Origin: Protea cynaroides | Taxonomy: Eukaryota; Streptophyta; Magnoliopsida; Proteales; Proteaceae | Assembly (NCBI GenBank): GCA_028583415.1 | Contig: CM053269.1 | Coordinates: 76,809,567 to 76,873,566, forward strand | Length of the DNA stretch: 64,000 nt | Direction: 5' to 3' | Notes under the pieces: generated by a model | Seen by the model: only the letters and a program-made list of their open reading frames with translations | Database searches by the model: none | Told to the model about the DNA's origin: nothing | Translations under genes and position numbers: made by a program | Part shown: positions 57,031-64,000 of the stretch, in pieces | How positions within the stretch are numbered: the first letter of the stretch is position 1 | Layout of the letters: each line of letters begins with the position of its first letter

Positions 57031-58877
57031 TCATCTGATTCGGGTTATATTAGAAAATGGTTCCTGGTTTGTTTTAGGGGCTGGCTTCGCAGCTTCAGGA
57101 GCCCCAAAAACATTCCAAAACCTAAGTGTTTCATCAGCAGCTGCAGATGCCACTGTGCAGCCGTCTGGGCTCTGAAAAAGATCAAAGAATGTAGAGAGAC
57201 TTAGAAAAAATAATCAGTGAAAATGAACAGTCCATTTTTAAGTTTAAAATATGTCCTTATCTTATTTACCTGTGCCATAAACAGAACTCTTGAAGTATGT
57301 CCTGTTAGCTCAGCAACCTTAACCATAGATGGGTACTTCCAAAGTGTTAGCTGATTTTGGGTAAACCCATGAGAGCTCAGTAGCTCTCTCTCATTCTTAC
57401 TCCACAACAAGGAACAGACCTGAGACCCTGTATTCACCGAGTTCAAGCATGCACCAGTATGGGTATTCCAGAATTTTATGCATTGGTCTCCCCCACCCCC
57501 ACCAGAGGCAAGCAAGTTGCTTTGGAAAGGACACCAGGCCAGAGCCTTCACAGCTGCCGTGTGGTCTTCCAACCTGTGAAGCCATTGAGTCGGATTATTT
57601 GAAGAAGCCATCCCTCGGTCCCATACATACAGAAGATTGTCATTCCCCCCGCTGGCTAGTTGCTGCCCGGAAGCTGACCATTTTAGCCCACAGACCTCCT
57701 GGTGGTGTCCTCTGTAGGTTTCAACAATGTGGTTCCTTATTCGTACATCATTGTTGATGATAAGACCATCCATTCCCCCAGTGGTCAGAATGTGATTGTT
57801 CCAATCAAGGGATCCCACACGAGACTGGTGCCCTCCTCGCAATGTTCTCAGCTGTAATAGGTAAAGAGAAGTCAGATATTGAACTGTACATCCGCACCAC
57901 AATAGTGAAGAAGAACCAAGAATAACTACCAATCTACTAGAAATCCAGACCTGTCGATTGGAAGAAGAATCCCATAACTGGACCTCAGAATTGTTGAAGC
58001 CAACAGCAATGTGTCGTCCATCGGGAGCCCAACGAACACTGGTGACAGGGCCATTCTCGTTATCAACAGTCACAAGTTCAGAAGTAGATCCATTAGAAGC
58101 ATCCCATAGGTAGACAGTGTTCCCTAGGGCAATGGCTAGAACATTGCCACTACCCCAGTCAAGCAAATTCAAGTAGTAATCATCTACAAGTTCTGGGGCA
58201 TCTAGTGTCCTCTCTGAAGACTGTAATCGGCAAAGACATAAGAACAGTCAAAACATCAAACACCTAAAGGACAACACAAGAATTGGACAGCGCAGATGAA
58301 AGAAAACGCACTTGGGGAATATGTCTCTTCGGCTTCATTGGTTTCAATTGTTGAACTGATGAGGTTGTTTCTGAGAAAATCCCTTTAACTGGGGAAGGTG
58401 GCTTATTCTTGAACGCAAGGATCCGAGTTCTGTTCATATTGAAAGTCTCCTTTAATTGCTTCCTATAAGCTTCTTTTGATGGAGAGATCACTCCTGGGGT
58501 TTCTTTGTCCACCCTTCCGTCTGTCAACATGTAACGAGCAAAATCGAAATCCATGGCTGATCGGTTCGGTATGAATCTGTCCAACTGCAGATGCCCATAA
58601 AACCAGAAGATCAGGTAAGTAAAGTAGAAGACAATAAAATTAGATGAATCTGTTTAAGAAAATTGCAAACTCAGAAGAAAAAAAGGGGAAATTAGCAAAC
58701 CCAATAACAGAAGAGAGAAGGAAAATAGAGATACAGAGAAAGAGAATAAATTGGTTATCAATTAAATTCTGAAAAGTGAGATACATTTTCACGGGAGCTT
58801 CTTCTCTGGAGGATCTGTTCTTGGAGAGGGTTTCGTGATTGGGTCTTGCTAGAAGAGATGAAAGATCCTGCATCCAT
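57031..58877 (-). CDS. CDC20: CDC20, activator of the anaphase-promoting complex
   Basis: Five exons on the - strand: 58785-58877, 58312-58584, 57951-58220, 57270-57851 and 57031-57171. They total 1359 nt, 452 residues, with GT/AG at every junction and phase-0 introns. The N-terminus (MDAGSFISSSKTQ) is followed by the C-box DRFIPNRSAMDFD, which docks CDC20 on the APC/C, and KEAYRKQL and RILAFKNKPP. WD40 blades follow (LLDWGSGNVLAIAL, WAPDGRHIAVGF, GGHQSRVGSLDWN, GLKWSASGQQLASGGND, LAWCPFQSNLLASGGGGGD, LTLWKYP, DETLRFWNVFG); these bind destruction-box substrates and the spindle checkpoint. It ends in the Ile-Arg (RIR) tail that contacts the APC/C. Length is normal for plant CDC20. A decayed duplicate lies at 39203-48960. 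Confidence 0.95.
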
Positions 58878-59174
58878 AGCGTTAGTGCAAAGAGGCAAAA
58901 TACAGGTGAAAGCGAGAGATTAGAAAGGAAAAGAAAATTTCTGCAAAACAAAAAAAAGACAAACAATTCCTGCAAAACACAAATAAATAAATAAATTCCT
59001 GCAAAACAAATAATTGGATCAGCGATTGTAAAGAACAACCAACGTAATCACTAACAGAATTGAAACAAAACAGTCAAGAGAGAGAGTAAGTGATCCGATC
59101 GACGGCCTTTCTATTCGTTTGAGGTCGGAAATCGGAACAATAGCTTTGTGTGTGAGAGAGGGATTTCATCGCCA

Positions 59175-59183
59175 TTATATATA
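59175..59183 (-). promoter_or_regulatory. TATA box of CDC20
   Basis: TATATATAA on the - strand, about 300 bp before the ATG at 58877. It implies a leader of roughly 270 nt. Confidence 0.55.
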
Positions 59184-59200
59184 GTTGCAGGTTTTAAGTT

Positions 59201-59211
59201 TCTAACGGCTA
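59201..59211 (+). promoter_or_regulatory. Mitosis-specific activator (MSA) element upstream of CDC20
   Basis: TCTAACGGCTA matches YCYAACGGYYA at all 11 positions. MSA elements bind three-repeat MYB (MYB3R) proteins and give G2/M expression; CDC20 is a typical target class. It is just upstream of the TATA box. A near match (TCCAACGGCTC, 10 of 11) is at 59374-59384. Confidence 0.65.
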
Positions 59212-59373
59212 GTTTTAAATTTTATAGTATATGATTAATGAATTGAATAAGGGTTTACCTTTGATATGACCAGGTTGGAAGAATCACTGGATTTGAGGAC
59301 TGGATTTGAGGACTGTATTTATTTATTCAATGGTTGGGGGAAAAAAAGGGTTAACACTTAAAATAACAATTTC

Positions 59374-59384
59374 TCCAACGGCTC
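59374..59384 (+). promoter_or_regulatory. Second MSA-like element upstream of CDC20
   Basis: TCCAACGGCTC matches YCYAACGGYYA at 10 of 11 positions, about 170 bp beyond the first copy. Confidence 0.5.
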
Positions 59385-59759
59385 TCTTTAACATTGAAAC
59401 TTGAGGGAGACTGCCTTGTAGCCCAATCAGCACAAGCCCCTAATCATTGTGGGACATCCAAGCCCTAGTCCTGCACTTACCCTTAAAAAACCCCTAATTC
59501 TACATAATATTGGTTAGGCTAGGTTCATATCAGTCCAGCCTGATTTTCAGGCTAGCTTCGCCCAGGCCAAGCTTTTTGTAAAGGGCCCGTTTACTTTATA
59601 ATGGAACAGAACTGAAATAAAATAAAAACAAATAGAAAGTTTGCAAATTTTGCTAGGAATAATTGTAAAACTAACATTAAAAAAGATTCTCGTATATGTC
59701 CCCAGACGCAGGATGGTGAAATGATCGGCCGGACTCGTATAGAAATCGTCTTTCCGCCT

Positions 59760-59972
59760 AGGTTTGGGCGGGAGATTGGGTGGTCGGAATAGATGGTCGC
59801 CATGTGGCACTCGAAGGGATCCAAACCCTTCATCTGAGCTGACCGTCCAGTCGACAAGCTGAGCCGACTGGGGGGTCCTGGGGGGTCGGCTCGGATGGAG
59901 GACTCGGATCCCTCCAACTGCCACATGGCGGCCATCCATCTGGGCCGCCCAATCTCCTGGACGGCGGGAGAC
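59760..59972. repeat. GC-rich foldback repeat (about 210 bp)
   Basis: The left arm (GGGCGGGAGATTGGGTGGTC...GCCATGTGGCA) pairs with the right arm (TGCCACATGGCGGCC...CAATCTCCTGGACGGCGGGAG). The loop holds CCAGTCGACAAGCTGAGCCG. One arm-like copy is at about 25308-25376. It is GC-rich in an AT-rich setting, perhaps a foldback transposon. Confidence 0.7.
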
Positions 59973-60140
59973 AATGGGGATCCAACCCGGACCCTCCTAA
60001 TTGAATGTCTGTTTTGTGGTCCCCACCGTAATACCCTGATTTTTTACAAACGGAGGGGCTATGAATAACGTTTACCGTCATCCTATCTACTTTTAAGGTC
60101 TCAACACAAGTCAACACATCACAGTGTCTCAAAGTTCTTC

Positions 60141-61011
60141 TTTTTTTTTATTTTTTTTTTGGTAATCCTTGAAATTATTTATTAATACATGTAGAACACA
60201 AGGATTTCAAAGAGCAATTATTCTGAATCCAAGAATAAAAAATAGGCCATACGTACACGTATGCGATAAGACCCTCCTAGAAAGAGAGTCAGCTATGTCT
60301 TGCTCCCATTTAATAAAATTTAACATACGATTTTCAAAATAAGGTTGAAGATGCAAAATATCTTCTAGAATACCAAAGCATTGGAAATTCGGTACGGTTG
60401 AGACTCCAAGTGGATGATTGATTATCAAACTCCAGAATCACGCACTCCACCACTTCATTAATCATCACTAAAAATGCGGTCCAAATAGCCAAAGCTTCCC
60501 CAATATTGGAGGAAGGCTCAAATATGGCAAAAATCGGAACCCTGGCATGATCCCGACAGATGTAGCCTAAATCACCCAATTTTGTAGATAAAAAATTAGC
60601 ATCCGTGTTAAGGAGACTAGAACAAATTAGTCTGTGTGATGGTGGATGTACCAAATTTTTTCCTTGTTGAGAAACTCTGACAATACAAAGTGAAAGTAGA
60701 TTTTGCAGATTGAATGACTTGTCATCCAAACACCCGATCATTGTGAGCAATCCACAAATGCCAACAAACAAATTAACAAAGAGTCACCAGTTCTTGATTA
60801 TGCTGTTTTCAAAAATATCAAAAACAATTCCATCCATCAATCCAGTCTTGGATTAGCGGCACTATCCGTTCAGGTACCTTATAAGATAAAGTACAGCCAA
60901 ACCACACTACCTTGGCAAAAGGACAATCAAGAAGTATATGGGAAATAGACTCCTCCTTTAGTACCACAAGCAGAACACATCAGATCTTGTTTGTTTCTTA
61001 TCTATTAGTCC
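60141..61011 (-). mobile_element. L1-type LINE 3' end (zf-RVT and RNase H-like regions)
   Basis: On the - strand, from the gap leftward: MCSACGTK...DCPFAKVVWFGCTLSYKVPE (zf-RVT-like, with a one-base slip near 60940), then LLNTDANFLSTKLGDLGYIC and GEALAIWTAFLVMINEVVEC (RNase H-like domain as in plant non-LTR elements), and a poly-A tail (poly-T on + at about 60141-60163). Stops and shifts show decay. It continues into the assembly gap, so its 5' extent is unknown. Confidence 0.75.
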
Positions 61012-61511
61012 NNNNNNNNNNNNNNNNNNNNNNNNNNNNNNNNNNNNNNNNNNNNNNNNNNNNNNNNNNNNNNNNNNNNNNNNNNNNNNNNNNNNNNNNN
61101 NNNNNNNNNNNNNNNNNNNNNNNNNNNNNNNNNNNNNNNNNNNNNNNNNNNNNNNNNNNNNNNNNNNNNNNNNNNNNNNNNNNNNNNNNNNNNNNNNNNN
61201 NNNNNNNNNNNNNNNNNNNNNNNNNNNNNNNNNNNNNNNNNNNNNNNNNNNNNNNNNNNNNNNNNNNNNNNNNNNNNNNNNNNNNNNNNNNNNNNNNNNN
61301 NNNNNNNNNNNNNNNNNNNNNNNNNNNNNNNNNNNNNNNNNNNNNNNNNNNNNNNNNNNNNNNNNNNNNNNNNNNNNNNNNNNNNNNNNNNNNNNNNNNN
61401 NNNNNNNNNNNNNNNNNNNNNNNNNNNNNNNNNNNNNNNNNNNNNNNNNNNNNNNNNNNNNNNNNNNNNNNNNNNNNNNNNNNNNNNNNNNNNNNNNNNN
61501 NNNNNNNNNNN
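61012..61511. other. Assembly gap, 500 N
   Basis: Exactly 500 N; a fixed-size scaffold gap of unknown true length. Reading frames through it are meaningless. Confidence 1.
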
Positions 61512-61775
61512 CGCACCCGTATCAAAAGCACCTTATAGGATGGCTCCTACTGAACTGAAGGAATTAAAAGTGCAATTACAAGAACTGCTGGATAAGGGTT
61601 ATATTAGACCCAGTATATCTCCATGGGGAGCACCGGTGTTGTTCGTAAAGAAGAAGGATGGTAGCATTCGATTATGTATCGACTATCGAGAGTTGAATAA
61701 ACTGACCATCAAGAATCGATACCCACTACCTAGGATCGATGACTTGTTCGATCAGTTACAGGGAGCAAAATATTC
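61512..61775 (+). pseudogene. Ty3/gypsy reverse transcriptase fragment
   Basis: The frame is open from the gap edge: APVSKAPYRMAPTELKELK, PWGAPVLFVKKKDGSIRLCI, then DYRELNKLTIKNRYPLPRID and DLFDQLQGAKY. These are the first motifs of plant gypsy reverse transcriptase. It breaks at GCAAAATATTC|AAAT, where LTR F sequence seems to start; the YVDD motif is absent. It overlaps the point where B's internal region begins, on the opposite strand. Confidence 0.88.
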
Positions 61776-63829
61776 AAATATGAAAATTAAACACTAAGCG
61801 TATCCATAGTTGAAATGCTAGCTTAACGAATCACAATAGTCTTCCATAGCTTGCTCATCATAGCCGCCACCCGTTTACATGTTGGTTTGTTGACATAATC
61901 TTCAACCGTAATACCTACAACATCAGAAACTAAAAGATTTGTGTGCACGAGGGTCAGCTCTCAAACTTGAGCTCAGTGAGAAAACAAAACAATGCAACAA
62001 ACATATGCATGCATTCAATTCATATTTGTGGTCTGGTTTATAAGTTTGCAATGTGCAATAGAAAGGTTCGGTGGCCGCCTCACCTCTATACACGAGTGTG
62101 TGAAACCGCCCAATGAAAATGGCACTGTCGACCCCACATGCACCCACCATGGACAATATACACCCCATGAAAACGGCATGGCTCTACCGGTTGCCCATAC
62201 CAACATGTAAGCCCCTGCTGGCGAGGGCTTGCAAACTGGGCTCGCAACTAATCAATCCTAATGTCAAACAATGTATCCAAGGCCTCACCCCAGAATCCCT
62301 CAATACATCCATAGAGATAGAGCTAAGGCCCCCCGCAGAGTTAAAGACTACAAGGTCCGAGACCACCTCCCCTGATATCCTATGACGTAATAGTTTTGCT
62401 AAGGTAGTGGCGATATGACGATGTCAGTGGACATGACTTGAGTAGAACCATGGCACAATATACACCCCATGAAAACGGCATGGCTGTACCAGTTGATACC
62501 ATCCCCTACCAGCACCATGTACACTAACCACACATATACATTCACATGCCTATTCCTAGCATCATCATCATCATCATGTTATAAATAAATAAAATTAAAT
62601 ATGCATGAACAGTAATAGCAGAAATATTGGTTGACATATTGAATGCACATACAAGCATACACGCGTAAAATCAGTCATGGCATTGGACTCAAGAAATAAA
62701 AATAGTTTATTATTAGCCAATTAGTTTAGGTCTTGTTCCCTCACCTTTGCTTGAGTATAGATCCTCTTTCAAACTTTAAGAATCACTTTTATATCAATAG
62801 AAAAACCTAACAAGTCGATAGATTTTAGTTAGAAGTCATTCCGATAATTTTAGGCTTATTTTTAAGCATGAGTCGCAGGACGGGTCGCAGGTAGGGTCGC
62901 AGGTTTCTACGACCCCCAGGGGTAGGGTCGATGCCAAGGTCGGATGTTCCATCGACCCTGGGTGCGACCACCCCATCCCTGGACTTCCCGAATGCTGGGG
63001 GTCGATCCTGTAGTCTGGTAGGGTCGATTCCCAATCGACCCCACATGCGACCCCCATGGTTTGAGTCGAGAATTTCATCCCACAGTCTATTCTTTCATGT
63101 TTGGGTCCTTTGGCTTACTTTTATAGTCCATTCTATGATTGTTCTATGGCTCAAAACTCTAAGTTACTCACTTTTCATAGTTTTCCATGATTTCAGTTGG
63201 AATTCATCCATGGATGGATGGTATTAGGGTTTTTCCTAACCTAACTTCATCATAATCTATTCTAAGCTTTCAATTCAGATAGGGATTGAGGTTCATACCT
63301 TTTGTAGTCTGAGTTTCAAAGATTTCTCTGAGCTTCTTCTTCTTCCTTAGCCTTTTCTTCAAGTTTTCCTTCTCTTCTCTTTCTTTCACTTTCAATTAGG
63401 GTTCTAAAAGGAGTGAAAGAGGTTTAGGGACGTCCTATTTATAGAGGAAAACCTTCCAAAATACGTCCTATTGAGTTTAGGAAAGGTCCCAATCGAAATT
63501 AGGAAAGTTTTCTAATTTTCGGTTCGTGCTGTTTTTTGCTGTTTTTCGGGGGTCGATGCTAGGGGATCGATGGGGGGGGGGGTCGGACAATCCGAGACCC
63601 CTGCGACCCCCCGACCAAAAATTAGGGGTTGGACTTCTTTTGAGGGGGGGTCGACCCTGCCTGTTTGGGCATGCGACCCTACCCTCATTTTGACTGTTTT
63701 TGAGTAAAATTTTATATTGGGTCTTTATTTTCTTCACACACTTGGTCCACTTGGCTCGACCATGATATGTAGACTGGTCACGACACGAAATGTAAGGTTA
63801 GACCGGGTTTGTGGTGTGCGGGTCTTACA
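61776..63829 (-). mobile_element. LTR F, 3' LTR of a - strand element, truncated at its left side
   Basis: Collinear with the A LTR from about position 1150 onward (CATATGCATGCATTCAATTC, (CAT)n near 62563, GGTCG clusters at 62870-63055 and 63548-63680), ending GCGGGTCTTACA at 63829. The outer TGTCACACCC end and about 250-300 bp are missing. The inner side continues into a polypurine tract and pol end, so it is a 3' LTR. A shortened version of the short sense ORF (GITVEDYVNK, RVAAMM) is near 61810-61960. Confidence 0.85.
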
Positions 63830-64000
63830 ACTCCACCACCCTTAAAAGAAATTTCGTCCTCGAAATTTGAACGTACGGATCTTACAACTCCCCCATCCTT
63901 AAAATAAATTTTGTCCTCAAAATTTGAATTTAGGTGGAAATTCTATTTCCGCATTGCATCTTCTTCTTTCCATGCAATCTTCTCCACGTCTCATCTTTGC
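63830..64000 (-). pseudogene. Element F: polypurine tract region and pol C-terminal end
   Basis: The first bases, ACTCCACCACCCTT, complement a purine tract. The - strand from 64000 reads DVEKIAWKEEDAMRK then a stop, matching the chromodomain end of B (DMEEITWEEENVMRK). The block from the LTR end (GGGTCTTACAACTCC...) is tandemly repeated once at about 63820-63929. The element continues beyond the window. Confidence 0.75.

Noticed and set aside
57449..57757. A + strand frame of 102 codons
   Set aside because: It is antisense to exon 4 of CDC20, whose splice structure and protein match are unambiguous.
60912..61538. Long frames across the gap
   Set aside because: They consist mainly of unknown residues from 500 N.
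1..64000. CRISPR arrays, phage or bacterial defence systems, operons
   Set aside because: The window is plant nuclear DNA; the regular short repeats are microsatellites and LTR word clusters, not spacer arrays.

Overview
The window is nuclear DNA of a flowering plant, most likely not a grass; I cannot name the species. The evidence is an intron-containing APC/C activator CDC20 gene, a plant-type lipid-transfer protein gene, FRA8/IRX7-type glycosyltransferase pieces, and Ty3/gypsy, Ty1/copia, LINE, hAT, Tourist-like and Mutator-like elements. Two host genes look intact: the lipid-transfer protein gene (26.4-28.0 kb, + strand) and CDC20 (57.0-58.9 kb, - strand). Most of the rest is transposons and broken gene copies.

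Region 1 (1-24.9 kb) is a nest of one chromodomain-type Ty3/gypsy family. LTRs are about 2.2-2.3 kb, run TGTAAGACCC...GGTGTGACA, and are followed by an initiator-Met tRNA primer site. Reading boundaries and 5-bp target duplications gives the order: LTR E was hit by element D, D by A (duplication GGTAC, 896-900 and 20688-20692), A's 5' LTR by B (CAACC, 8952-8956 and 18449-18453), and B's 3' LTR by solo LTR C (ACATG, 9318-9322 and 11618-11622). A, B, D and E are on the - strand and C on the + strand. A and D carry an extra ORF antisense to the element between primer site and gag. The LTRs carry a short sense ORF and two clusters of a GGTCG-centred word whose flanking bases differ by subfamily.

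Region 2 (24.9-39.2 kb) is AT-rich host DNA with the lipid-transfer protein gene, a decayed tandem copy of its 3' half, small transposons in its intron, microsatellites and a degraded transposon-protein pseudogene. Region 3 (39.2-49.0 kb) is a CDC20 pseudogene that keeps introns. A Mutator-like element carrying FRA8/IRX7-like exons interrupts it, and a copia element (duplication ATCAT) interrupts that.

Region 4 (49.0-61.0 kb) holds a 308-bp Tourist-like MITE, a 5'-truncated RTE-type LINE, a roughly 0.5-kb tandem duplication, the intact CDC20 gene with mitosis-specific promoter words, a foldback repeat and an L1-type LINE 3' end. Region 5 is a 500-base gap (61012-61511), then a truncated gypsy reverse transcriptase fragment and another LTR (F) of the region 1 family running off the right edge. 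I saw no CRISPR, tRNA or rRNA genes. Domain and clade names come from recognition, and percent differences are hand counts.
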